Positions 22,865 through 29,970 of a DNA stretch of 32,589 nt are shown here, in pieces. Made by a program: the position numbers and the translations under genes. Each line of letters begins with the position of its first letter. Position 1 is the first letter of the stretch. The notes beneath the pieces are model-generated. The model did no database searches. It was given only the letters and a program-made list of their open reading frames with translations, and was not told the origin of the DNA. The stretch is from a virus. The stretch covers positions 1 through 32,589 of IMG/VR virus record IMGVR_UViG_3300048597_000129; one strand, written 5' to 3'.

Positions 22865-23812
22865 TTACTGGTTCTGAATCCGCTTAACGACGACGACGGC
22901 GACAATAATCAAGACGACGATAAGCACGAGTGATCCAATCGCCTCACCAGGATTCATGAGCGCTCGCAAGATTCCCTCAATGGGTTCGTCCTTGGAGCGG
23001 TCAAACAAAGGCGGAATAACGCGGTCGCGGTCAGGATTCAGCCAAGGCTCTTTGGGAGTTGGGCAGTTTGGGCCGTCGCAATCTGACCCTAGCGTTATTG
23101 ATGCGATCGCTGATGGTGTTGATCCGGTCAATTGCGTGCGTGTCGTGACGACTTGTTTGTGCAGTTCGTAAGCGGCCTTCATGTCGGCGTACAGTTGCTC
23201 GGCGCTAGCTGGCTGTATGTCTCTCCAAAATGAATGTACGAGCCCGCCAGAGGGATCGCAGAAAAGCATTGCCGGAAATGCTTCGGGTGGGACCTGCGCC
23301 TGATACCGACTTTTGTACATAAGGTTGGTTGGTGTGTAAGCCTGGAACTCACACTTTTGCCGCATCGCCTGGAGTGTCGGGTCGCGATTGAACCAATCAA
23401 GTAGCCGCTGTGATTGCTGGTCGTTACTAACGAAGACGGCGATGGAATACCGCTCTTGCTTGGTGGCTACTGGTCGAACGTTGCTAACCGTGGTGGACGG
23501 TACAAGGCTTGGCTGAGTTTGAGCGATTACGGGCGGACAGCTCGGGCACAATGTGTACTGCCGTTTGATCTCGTCACGCGCCGCAGGATTTACCGGAAGC
23601 GTCTGAACTGGCCCGGCAGCATTTCGGCCAGTGTCCCAGTTGATCCCCCCGTATGGAATGGAGTCGGCTGTGTAACCGTGGCTTGGGTATCCAAAATGCT
23701 CCTCGACTCGAGGGATAACACGCTGCGCGGTAGCAAGCGTGATGGCGTGAGCAAGGACGAGTAGCACCAGGCCGACGCTGAGACTGATCGATAGTTTTGT
23801 TGAGTTGGTCAT
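22865..23812 (-). CDS. Membrane-anchored protein with thioredoxin-like segment
   Basis: 315 residues from ATG 23812, which overlaps the previous stop as ATGA. It has a signal or anchor segment (about 6-30, TKLSISLSVGLVLLVLAHAI) and a C-terminal membrane segment (about 292-310, LVLIVVLIIVAVVVV). A middle part (YSIAVFVSNDQQSQRLLDWF, then PPEAFPAMLFCDPSG) resembles a thioredoxin fold without a CxxC pair. CPSCPP and DCDGPNCP clusters may be structural. It probably lies in the periplasm-facing membrane. It may be a lysis, membrane-injection or host-interaction factor. Unknown family. Confidence 0.6.
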   Translation of the reverse strand: MTNSTKLSISLSVGLVLLVLAHAITLATAQRVIPRVEEHFGYPSHGYTADSIPYGGINWDTGRNAAGPVQTLPVNPAARDEIKRQYTLCPSCPPVIAQTQPSLVPSTTVSNVRPVATKQERYSIAVFVSNDQQSQRLLDWFNRDPTLQAMRQKCEFQAYTPTNLMYKSRYQAQVPPEAFPAMLFCDPSGGLVHSFWRDIQPASAEQLYADMKAAYELHKQVVTTRTQLTGSTPSAIASITLGSDCDGPNCPTPKEPWLNPDRDRVIPPLFDRSKDEPIEGILRALMNPGEAIGSLVLIVVLIIVAVVVVKRIQNQ

Positions 23813-24423
23813 TGGACGCGCTCGTATGAGTGATAGGGCATTGGCGAGGCAGGATCGAAAAGAGTGGTCAAGGCGAATCCACCATAGCCGGCCCAAAGGC
23901 GATGGAACTGAGACTTTTCGACAAGTTCATAACGGGAAACGTTGTTGTTATCGAGGATTACTGCATACGTGATCGCACCATCCGTGGATCGGACCCAACC
24001 ACAAAACGTGCAGCAATGCGACGGCTTCCACCAGAGAAGAGCACCTCTTCGCGTGTTGTGCGCGAAGTCCAACAATCCAAGGTTGCTTTGCTCGGTATAC
24101 GTGTATTTGATCCCGGCCTCGTCGAGTCGCTGCCGTAGTCGATTGCTGTACTCGCCCCCCCCGTATCGAGATCGCCAGGCTTGCGCTAGATCAAACTGAT
24201 TTTGCCAGTGCAGCATCGACGAAAGCGAAGCATGAACACAAGATCCTTCATTCCTTCCAGGTCCGCCGAGCCAGTTCGACTTCCGAATGGCTAGAGCGGG
24301 ATTGATCGACGGAGTTTCCGCAACGGGAGCCGGCAATGGTCGATAGGAGTGTTGGCTATCGCAACCGAGTACGCCGATCAACGCGACAACGAAAAGCAGG
24401 AGTTTTTGTGCGGCTCGATTCAT
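23809..24423 (-). CDS. Lipoprotein with C39-like cysteine peptidase fold
   Basis: 204 residues. The signal ends at a lipobox GVLGC (C21). The rest holds a candidate papain-type catalytic set: C62 in GSCVHASL, H136 in KPSHCCTF, and D158/N159 in VILDNN. The text NWLGGPGRNEGSCVHAS and GGGEYSNRLRQRLDEAGI follows a pattern I remember for C39-like peptidases in planctomycete prophages. It would cleave peptides or peptide cross-links near the cell envelope, fitting lysis or host entry. It is the first gene of the late block in the minus direction. Confidence 0.65.
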   Translation of the reverse strand: MNRAAQKLLLFVVALIGVLGCDSQHSYRPLPAPVAETPSINPALAIRKSNWLGGPGRNEGSCVHASLSSMLHWQNQFDLAQAWRSRYGGGEYSNRLRQRLDEAGIKYTYTEQSNLGLLDFAHNTRRGALLWWKPSHCCTFCGWVRSTDGAITYAVILDNNNVSRYELVEKSQFHRLWAGYGGFALTTLFDPASPMPYHSYERVQ

Positions 24424-24541
24424 GCTTCAAAGATAGCGGCTTTTGCTGTTTGATCGATCTAAGTCGATTCCAGATAGCACGATTTTGCCAACGATAATTG
24501 GGGCACATTGGTATCATGTGAAGCATCAAGGAGGGCTACGA

Positions 24542-25033
24542 ATGCTCAAACCGTACTCACCCGACGCCGAGGATGGCGTCAAATGTCCACCGCAAAGGCC
24601 GGAAGCTAACGGCCTGCATATCCCGATCAAGCAAATCGTGCGTGGATTGGCCGGCGATCTGTGGCGAGTCAACTTATCCGGCGACATTGAAATAACGATC
24701 TCGTTGATTGATTGTTTCGCGCCGCCGCTATTCGTCGTCGACAAGACCAATCCAGAGCTACTTCGAATCAATCCCCCCGGTCGCAACTGCTACGACTCCG
24801 CATGGGATGTCTTTTCCAAAGCAACGCAACTCTCAGTTCTGTTGCCAATCCCTGCCATCGATCGCGGATGGATGCGATCTCTAAACGGGGACGCACAATT
24901 GCCCGGCTGGATCTGGCTCACGGATAGACACACCATCAACTCGTATTTGGTGCGAAAAGGTTTGGCGTCCAGAACGCCAAACTCACGCGCGGAGACTCAA
25001 TCTCCGCAACAGGTCAGAGACCGAGCCGCGTAA
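24542..25033 (+). CDS. Divergent nuclease-like (TNase/SNase-fold) protein
   Basis: 163 residues from ATG 24542, preceded by a strong AAGGAGG site (24528-24534). The order of elements (WRVNLSGDIEITISLIDCFAPP at about 41-62, GRNCYDSAWDVFSKATQLSV at about 80-99, INSYLVRKGLAS at about 132-143) matches the staphylococcal nuclease fold: strands, a helix, and the LV..GLA end. The usual acidic and arginine catalytic residues are not clear, so it may bind nucleic acid rather than cut it. It is divergent from the late block. Confidence 0.6.
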   Translation: MLKPYSPDAEDGVKCPPQRPEANGLHIPIKQIVRGLAGDLWRVNLSGDIEITISLIDCFAPPLFVVDKTNPELLRINPPGRNCYDSAWDVFSKATQLSVLLPIPAIDRGWMRSLNGDAQLPGWIWLTDRHTINSYLVRKGLASRTPNSRAETQSPQQVRDRAA

Positions 25034-25046
25034 CAAAAGGCGATCA

Positions 25047-25268
25047 ATGCATCAGGACCATCGGTTGCTACTCCGAGCTGACGACTCGCAAATAGCGAAG
25101 ATCGATCGATCACAATTCCTTCGTCAAAAAAACAAATGCGGTCCGCAGTGCCCGCACTGCGGAATACGATACCTCGCAAATCGAACCGGTCGCAGATACA
25201 CGTACTACTACCCCGATTGCGAATGTGCTCCGACCGGAGGTCTCAAAGTCGTGAGGCAACGCCGCTAA
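25047..25268 (+). CDS. Small zinc-ribbon protein
   Basis: 73 residues. Cysteines in CGPQCPHCG and, after a gap of 19 residues, DCEC suggest a zinc ribbon. The rest is basic. It begins 13 bp after the TNase-like gene with AAAGG upstream, so both may be one transcript. A nucleic acid-binding accessory would fit. Assignment is weak but the cysteine spacing is regular. Confidence 0.5.
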   Translation: MHQDHRLLLRADDSQIAKIDRSQFLRQKNKCGPQCPHCGIRYLANRTGRRYTYYYPDCECAPTGGLKVVRQRR

Positions 25269-25373
25269 AGAAAGTGTGTGTCAGTTCGCTGCTGTTCCCG
25301 TAGGGGTCTTCCGCCACAACTCGCGGGAAGGACCCAAAATAAAACGCGATTGACTTCGTCCGCGTTTTTTCGC

Positions 25374-25588
25374 CCCAGTGCGCCGCCCTGTACGCTCGTG
25401 CTCGGACACTGGTTTTTTTCATCAACTTACGACCCCTTGCGGAGGTACTGAAGCCAGCGTTATTCGCTGGCTTCTTGTATTTCGTCGCTATTTTCACCCC
25501 CCGAAACCACCCCAGAAACGTTTTTCCCCAGTGCGCCCCCCAGTGCGCGAGGTCTACGCCCAGTGCGCGAAGCCTTTTCCCAGTGGTC
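25374..25588. repeat. CCCAGTGCGC direct repeats at the 3' end of the second integrase
   Basis: Copies at 25374-25383, 25527-25536, 25539-25548, 25559-25568, and a diverged one (CCCAGTGGTC) at 25579-25588. The last three are exactly 20 bp apart. All but the first lie in the 3' coding end of the recombinase. A longer similarity (GTTTTT, then CCCCAGTGCGCC) joins the first two sites. They may be arm-type recombinase sites (inference). Confidence 0.6.
25450..25474. terminator. Strong hairpin terminator between convergent genes
   Basis: A 10-bp perfect stem GAAGCCAGCG/CGCTGGCTTC with loop TTATT is followed on the plus strand by TTGTATTT. It would end the 24542-25268 transcript and overlaps the stop of the recombinase (25460). 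The gap 25269-25449 holds no gene I can support. Confidence 0.7.
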
Positions 25589-26644
25589 GGGGGATACCAT
25601 TGCGTAGTGATCCTTCGCGACTCTGCTTGAATGGCCCAGCCATGCGTCGCAGACGTGGCCTGGATACTCGTCTTCGAGATCCGTTCGGCAGCTCGCTCTG
25701 AGGTTTACCCAAAGCTTTTCCCATTGGGGGATCTTGGCGGCGCTGATTGCGGCCTCGAGCCACTCTCGCCATGTAGTTGCTGCAGACGATCGAGCTCTGT
25801 TGAAAACGTGTGCTGATCCTTCCTGGCTTTCGTCGTAGAGCAAACGCAGATAGCTTTCCGCCTCGAACATCGGCAACGTACGCTGGCCCGTCTTCGTAGC
25901 ATATGGGACGCGGATGCGACAATTCTCCCAATCTACGTCAGCCCAAGTGATCGCAAGAGGTTCCGACGGGACACGAAGCCCGCAAAATCTAGCTAGAGCG
26001 ATCAACGCTCGGGCTTCCACGTTGGTCGCCTGCTTGATAATCGTTTCGATGGTTGACTTGGGAATATAGCTTTGCCGACTTTTGTCGTGTCGTTTGTCGC
26101 CAAATTTGAGCCCTGAAAACGGATTGCATTCAATCAGCTTGTGTTCTACAGCTCTTTCGAAGAACATTCGGCCACGTTCGCATAGCTTCACTCCATGGCT
26201 CCGTTTGGAGGTGGATAGGATTCGCTCGACGCACTGCCTAGCATCGCCTTGCGTCACTTCAGTAAGCTTTTTACTGCCCAGGTACGAATGCCAATGCTTG
26301 CGAGCTGTCTCGAGGTTTTTCCGCGTGCGATCTTTTCCCGGATAGTTGTCGGTGATGTGCTGAATCCAATCAGATACAAGCCAGGTCTTGGCTGCCTCCG
26401 GTAATCGAATGCCAACACTAATCAGCTTCGTTCGCAATGCAGGATCGAGACCAGACGCCCATAGGGTCATCTCGTGATCCTCGATATTGAGCGACTGCGA
26501 TTGCTGAAGTCGCTCGATATTCGATTTGAACTTCTCGGCAAGTGCTTTTGTGACCTTGCCGAGGTAAACCAGCTTTCGAACGCCTGGCAGTGGCCGTACT
26601 TCCATGTAGTAGCCACCGCGCTTGTGCTTGGTGACGCTTACCAT
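25460..26644 (-). CDS. Planctomycete-type tyrosine recombinase (integrase)
   Basis: 394 residues. Catalytic positions: R224 in CGLRVPSE, K251 in KTGQRTLP, V313 in the usual H position (WVNLR), R316, H338 in WLGHSS and Y347 in DHYAMV. The N-terminal strand set (GYYMEVRPLPGVRKLVYLGK) resembles an arm-binding domain, as in the second recombinase at 18513. The start ATG 26644 is one base after the stop of the excisionase-like gene, so both are coupled. The 3' end (about 355-375) encodes repeated RALGGALG from CCCAGTGCGC-type repeats. This is the best candidate for the prophage integrase. Confidence 0.9.
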   Translation of the reverse strand: MVSVTKHKRGGYYMEVRPLPGVRKLVYLGKVTKALAEKFKSNIERLQQSQSLNIEDHEMTLWASGLDPALRTKLISVGIRLPEAAKTWLVSDWIQHITDNYPGKDRTRKNLETARKHWHSYLGSKKLTEVTQGDARQCVERILSTSKRSHGVKLCERGRMFFERAVEHKLIECNPFSGLKFGDKRHDKSRQSYIPKSTIETIIKQATNVEARALIALARFCGLRVPSEPLAITWADVDWENCRIRVPYATKTGQRTLPMFEAESYLRLLYDESQEGSAHVFNRARSSAATTWREWLEAAISAAKIPQWEKLWVNLRASCRTDLEDEYPGHVCDAWLGHSSRVAKDHYAMVSPDHWEKASRTGRRPRALGGALGKNVSGVVSGGENSDEIQEASE

Positions 26645-26645
26645 G

Positions 26646-26909
26646 TTATGGCAACTCCCCTACTAATCGCTTAAGTGATGATGCGGGGATGATTGCTGTA
26701 TTTCCGACGATCTTGTGCTTTAACTCGCCGCGGAGAATAGCCCCTTCGATCTTTCTCTTCGTTAGCCCAGTAGCGGCGGCCGCTTCAGCGATCGTATACG
26801 AAAGACGATTCGATGGCACGAAAGAAGCCGCTCCGGTGGGCAGGTCCGGAAGCGGCTTGGAAATGCTCGACGGGGCAGAGCCGAGCATGGGTGCATTGGT
26901 TGTTGACAT
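26646..26909 (-). CDS. Excisionase-like helix-turn-helix protein
   Basis: 87 residues. The C-terminal 50 (YTIAEAAAATGLTKRKIEGA, then ILRGELKHKIVGNTAIIPASSLKRLV) match the helix-turn-helix plus wing pattern of excisionases and MerR-type N-terminal domains (HTH_17). The N-terminal 35 residues are low-complexity. It is tightly coupled to the integrase, which fits a role in controlling the direction of recombination. Start ATG 26909 follows a short non-coding region with candidate binding sites. Confidence 0.8.
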   Translation of the reverse strand: MSTTNAPMLGSAPSSISKPLPDLPTGAASFVPSNRLSYTIAEAAAATGLTKRKIEGAILRGELKHKIVGNTAIIPASSLKRLVGELP

Positions 26910-27091
26910 GGGCTGACCTGATTCTCAAATCCTAGGAATCAGTGTCGGCCAACGGGCGATGTGGCTAATCAGTATTGCAGGATCGATAAGGCATTGCAAC
27001 CACCAGAAAATTTTCCGCCTCTTGACCTAACGTGTCAAAATCGTGAACAAAATGCCAGCTAATCAGGTGGTTTTACAAAAAGGGCAAATCA
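26910..27091. promoter_or_regulatory. Divergent regulatory region between xis-int and a small plus-strand gene
   Basis: On the minus strand TTGACA (27038-27033) and GAAAAT (27015-27010) form a -35/-10 pair with 17-bp spacing for xis-int. The inverted repeat TTGAC...GTCAA (27022-27038) overlaps it and is a candidate operator. Another inverted repeat, CTGATTC...GAATCAG, covers 26918-26942. Direct repeats GCTAATCAG are at 26964-26972 and 27058-27066. Confidence 0.45.
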
Positions 27092-27298
27092 ATGCGTTTT
27101 GATGTGTGGCTGATAGATTCTGTAACGGCAATTATGACACTTATCGAAAAAGATCTGGCAGAGGGAGATGCTTTGGAATGGTGGAATGAGTGGAACAAGA
27201 ACCATCGAAACTGCGTCTGCGTTCTCGCTCCGTCGGATGTAGAAATTCCAGAAAGTTTTAAGACGATCAATACGAATCGAATTCGCGAACGCCTTTAA
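27092..27298 (+). CDS. Small protein, unknown
   Basis: 68 residues, helix-rich with a W-W-W patch (ALEWWNEWNKNHRNC). Start ATG follows AAAAAGGG. It converges with the 220-residue GYF_2 gene, and their 3' ends overlap by about 30 bp. No family recognised. It could be an accessory expressed from the divergent region. Confidence 0.45.
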   Translation: MRFDVWLIDSVTAIMTLIEKDLAEGDALEWWNEWNKNHRNCVCVLAPSDVEIPESFKTINTNRIRERL

Positions 27299-27929
27299 CG
27301 AGTCGGCGTTGTTCGCTGAACTTACGAATGTTTTCGCGAAGTTCTTTGCCGACCTTTGCAGAGATCCCAGCGATGTATTGAATGGGGCTCGACGTGTCGT
27401 TGGTGTTCAGGCGAATTGTGCCAAGTCCAACGATGCGATCAAATATGGATTGCGTAAATGCAGAGTCTCGAATGCGATGGAGCTCAATTTCCTCGGTATG
27501 CTTTGCAATCACTCCTGAGTGAGTCTTCAATCGCTCGTTGGTGAGTTCGTATATCGTCGATCGAGTTTGCAGGATACGCCAAATCGCAACGAAAATCGGA
27601 ACGACTAACCAGAAAAACAACGTACACCAAAAGAACGTGCGAAGGTTTGTAAGTTGCGACGGAGTCCCCTTCCAAGCGAGAGTTTCACCTTGCTGTGCAA
27701 CAAGAGGTCGGACGGGTTGCGGAGCGATCGAGGTCGCGACGGCTGCTGCTTCCGCTGCTGGCCACGGCAAACCCTTGAGCTTTACGATTGGATGCCAAGG
27801 ACCAGCGGTTTCGTTTGCGATCTCTGCTTGATTGGAGATTACAGCATTCGCTACTCGTTGCTTAAGATCGTTTGCTGTGTAAGGCCCCTTGGTTCTACCA
27901 CTTTGCCGAACGTACCATTCTTTTCTCAT
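27267..27929 (-). CDS. GYF_2 plus bacterial PH domain membrane protein
   Basis: 220 residues. N-terminal 1-48 (EWYVRQSGRTKGPYTANDLKQRV, then GPWHPI) is a GYF_2 domain, a proline-motif binder. Residues 98-120 (TFFWCTLFFWLVVPIFVAIW) span the membrane once or twice. About 125-200 (STIYELTNERLKTHSGVIAKHTEEIELHRIRD) is a bacterial PH domain of the bPH_2 type. The layout is known for many membrane proteins of unclear function. In a prophage it could be a host-modifying or exclusion gene (inference). Confidence 0.8.
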   Translation of the reverse strand: MRKEWYVRQSGRTKGPYTANDLKQRVANAVISNQAEIANETAGPWHPIVKLKGLPWPAAEAAAVATSIAPQPVRPLVAQQGETLAWKGTPSQLTNLRTFFWCTLFFWLVVPIFVAIWRILQTRSTIYELTNERLKTHSGVIAKHTEEIELHRIRDSAFTQSIFDRIVGLGTIRLNTNDTSSPIQYIAGISAKVGKELRENIRKFSEQRRLVKGVREFDSY

Positions 27930-27953
27930 TACTTGCCCTTATTTGTGGAAAAC

Positions 27954-28154
27954 ATGATGAAAGACCCTAGCGAAAACGACGAAAGCGAGTTTTCTCACGA
28001 CTCAAACAGTGACGACGACTGTTTCGAACGACCTACCGAATGGCAACTATTTCATATGAAATCTATAACTATTGAACGTGGTCGCGGTCTAGTTCTTCCT
28101 TCAGGATGGAAGCCTTACAACGGGCCTATCGAGCCTCGCGAGGAAGAAGTTTAA
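27954..28154 (+). CDS. Small acidic protein, unknown
   Basis: 66 residues, very acidic in the first half (KDPSENDESEFSHDSNSDDDCFE). The start MM at 27954 is only 24 bp from the divergent GYF_2 gene, and the ribosome site (GTGGAAA) is weak. Its 3' end overlaps the convergent gene at 28126-28416 by 29 bp. Could be spurious. Confidence 0.4.
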   Translation: MMKDPSENDESEFSHDSNSDDDCFERPTEWQLFHMKSITIERGRGLVLPSGWKPYNGPIEPREEEV

Positions 28155-28416
28155 TCGGGATCTTCATTCGTTGAAGAATTCCGTCATTCAAAAGCGCTTC
28201 TAGTTCTTCTCGATGGATCAAAAACGAACCGCCATTGCATGTATGAATCATCGAGCAGCAATCGGCAGCGACTTCAACGCGACCTTCCGCGTTCTGCATC
28301 GGCATATCGTTAGAAACCATAATCGTCACACTATCAAAGTCGTCTGATCCTTCTTGCAATCGCTTGAGAAGATCTGCCGACGATCTGAAGCGTTCCGATG
28401 GAAATTCTTCTTCCAT
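28126..28416 (-). CDS. Small protein, unknown
   Basis: 96 residues. A charged helix (SERFRSSADLLKRLQEGSDDF) is followed by strands (SVTIMVSNDMPMQ, EVAADCCSMIHTCNGGSFLI) and a helix (HREELEALLNDGILQRM). The compact pattern looks like a genuine small domain. It lies 11 bp downstream of the 128-residue gene, so both are probably one transcript. No family recognised. Confidence 0.55.
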   Translation of the reverse strand: MEEEFPSERFRSSADLLKRLQEGSDDFDSVTIMVSNDMPMQNAEGRVEVAADCCSMIHTCNGGSFLIHREELEALLNDGILQRMKIPIKLLPREAR

Positions 28417-28427
28417 TTGTTTGCCCT

Positions 28428-28814
28428 CTACCCCTTCTTCTTTGGTGCCTTCTTCGTAGGTTTGTTTTCGGCGACGATGCTATAGCCTGGTACGCCGTGT
28501 GACGCCCGTAACTCGTCGATCATCGCGTCGGCCTTGTCGCGAGAACGCGGCTTGCGTTCACCGACTGCCATAGGTTGACCCATTGCCATTCGCATTCGCG
28601 AAGCTTCAAGAGCGTCCATGAACGCCTTAAAAATTTGCATTCCCTTCGAGCTCGATTTCCACGCATGAACAGCGATGAAACCATCCGAAGACGCCCGCAC
28701 AAGAGCCTCGGCAATCTTCAATTGCTCGTGCCAAATTTGCAATTGCTGTGAGATTGCCGCGAGTTGCGTCGCAGTCACAGCGGTGGTTGTGTGTGGATCA
28801 TTGCGTCCGTTCAT
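28428..28814 (-). CDS. Basic protein next to a divergent control region, unknown
   Basis: 128 residues from ATG 28814 (an upstream TTG at 28886 is less likely). It is helix-rich in the middle (ATQLAAISQQLQIWHEQLKIAEALVRASS) and very basic at the C-terminus (NKPTKKAPKKKG). It may be a DNA-associated protein. A -10 element TACACT (28826-28821) puts transcription start at or next to the ATG, so the mRNA would be leaderless. No repressor motif is visible, but position matches an immunity gene. Confidence 0.6.
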   Translation of the reverse strand: MNGRNDPHTTTAVTATQLAAISQQLQIWHEQLKIAEALVRASSDGFIAVHAWKSSSKGMQIFKAFMDALEASRMRMAMGQPMAVGERKPRSRDKADAMIDELRASHGVPGYSIVAENKPTKKAPKKKG

Positions 28815-28973
28815 TCCCCTAGTGTAGCGACGTTGCGAACTTTTTTGCAACCGTAAACCATTGCGTATCAATTGCTTATGCTCCAATCGTGTTTATTGAC
28901 GACTCCCCGGTGTTGCAACCGTGCTCGGTTGCGGTACACTTGTCGCATAATGGTTACACAAAAGGGATTGTCA
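28815..28973. promoter_or_regulatory. Divergent control region with repeated TTGCAACCG sites
   Basis: The motif TTGCAACCGT occurs at 28845-28854 and again at 28913-28922. An inverted pair GCAACCG...CGGTTGC covers 28915-28932. On the minus strand TTGCAA (28850-28845) and TACACT (28826-28821) are -35/-10 candidates with 18-bp spacing. On the plus strand a -10-like CATAAT (28946-28951) lies before the rightward operon, without a good -35. The layout resembles a phage switch. Confidence 0.45.
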
Positions 28974-29168
28974 ATGGTTTCCAAAGCAAAAACAGGAAAA
29001 CGACGGACCAAGAAGCGTGGGGTTTCCATCGCGATTTACCACCGCGTGAGCCGGATGATTGCGGCGGGCTTGATCTCGAGTTGGAAAGAGGCAGAGCGTC
29101 AAGGGCTTGTTTTGCCACCGGCTCCTCGTGGTCGGAAACGAAAGCCAGTGCCGAAGGTGGTGAAATGA
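28974..29168 (+). CDS. Small basic protein, first gene of the rightward operon
   Basis: 64 residues from ATG 28974, with AAAGGGA about 8 bases before. It is very basic (KAKTGKRRTKKRG at the start, RGRKRKPVPKVVK at the end), with a short helix in the middle (SIAIYHRVSRMIAAGLISSWKEAERQG). A nucleic acid-binding role is plausible. It overlaps the next gene by ATGA. Family unknown. Confidence 0.6.
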   Translation: MVSKAKTGKRRTKKRGVSIAIYHRVSRMIAAGLISSWKEAERQGLVLPPAPRGRKRKPVPKVVK

Positions 29169-29449
29169 GCACGACAACACGCGACACACCTTGGCGGGTG
29201 TCTGAAGAGACTCAGCGGGCAATCCTGGAGTTGGCGGCTGTTGTGAAGGATGTCGGGCTGATCGCTCGAGCCCTCAAGGTGAATCGCCAAACGGTCCAGG
29301 TGATCGTCGAGCATGGAGTCGTCTGTACTCGTCCGCTCCGCGAGCCCCGGCGATGCGGTGGTTGTGGGGCGATGATTGTGATCGCGCCGTGTCTCGGTTG
29401 CGAAATGTTGCGTCGTGAAAACCTCAAGAAAGAAACGGTGTCGGTATGA
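29165..29449 (+). CDS. HTH plus zinc-ribbon small regulator
   Basis: 94 residues from ATG 29165 in an ATGA overlap. The helix-turn-helix-like LELAAVVKDVGLIARALKVNRQTVQVIVEHG (about 20-50) is followed by a four-cysteine ribbon RRCGGCG....PCLGC (about 65-82). This suits a small DNA-binding protein of a phage early operon. Function beyond that unknown. Confidence 0.6.
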   Translation: MSTTTRDTPWRVSEETQRAILELAAVVKDVGLIARALKVNRQTVQVIVEHGVVCTRPLREPRRCGGCGAMIVIAPCLGCEMLRRENLKKETVSV

Positions 29450-29925
29450 GCGTGCATTGTCCGGTGGAAAGTCTTCGCAGCGAAGTCAACAGTGCGATCG
29501 ATCAAATTGAAGTGGATCTCGCGGCGGTCGAGGTCGGTCTTGGCGAGCTTCGGGCGGGATATGCAAGGCTGGGAGTGCAGATGCAGGCGACGCTGCAGGA
29601 GTTGGCCAGGCTAAGGCGTGGCTTGGGTGAGATCGAGTCGCCGAAGGAATCGACGGTGAGTGTCGAGTCTGTAGTGCGTGACGTGCTTCGCGATGCCGTT
29701 GAAAAGGCCAAGCAAAAGCGAGCGGCATGTGGTCGCTATTGGAAGGTCGTCGAGATCGAAACGGGCGACGTGATCGGCGGACTTGAGGCCGATTCGTACG
29801 TGACTGCTTTGAGCGTGTTTGCAAAGGCCTTGCCGCCTCGGATCAAGTGGAAGTTGTACGAGGTAACGGCCGAGGAATTCGCATTGATCCAAAAGGATGC
29901 GTTTCGCGTGGATGTTTCGATCTAG
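29446..29925 (+). CDS. Coiled-coil protein, unknown
   Basis: 159 residues. Residues 5-65 are a long heptad-like helix (SEVNSAIDQIEVDLAAVEVGLGELRAG region). The C-terminal half (RYWKVVEIETGDVIGGLEADSYVTALSVFAKA) is a compact alpha/beta domain. It starts in an ATGA overlap with the previous gene. No family recognised. The stop is followed by a terminator-like hairpin. Confidence 0.6.
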   Translation: MSVHCPVESLRSEVNSAIDQIEVDLAAVEVGLGELRAGYARLGVQMQATLQELARLRRGLGEIESPKESTVSVESVVRDVLRDAVEKAKQKRAACGRYWKVVEIETGDVIGGLEADSYVTALSVFAKALPPRIKWKLYEVTAEEFALIQKDAFRVDVSI

Positions 29926-29970
29926 TTGGATGGTGATCGAGATCATGTTGGGTTGTTCCGTTGTCGCAGT

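Noticed and set aside
25374-25588. CCCAGTGCGC cluster as a CRISPR array
   Set aside because: Units are too short, spacers are 2-10 bases or absent, and most copies are coding.
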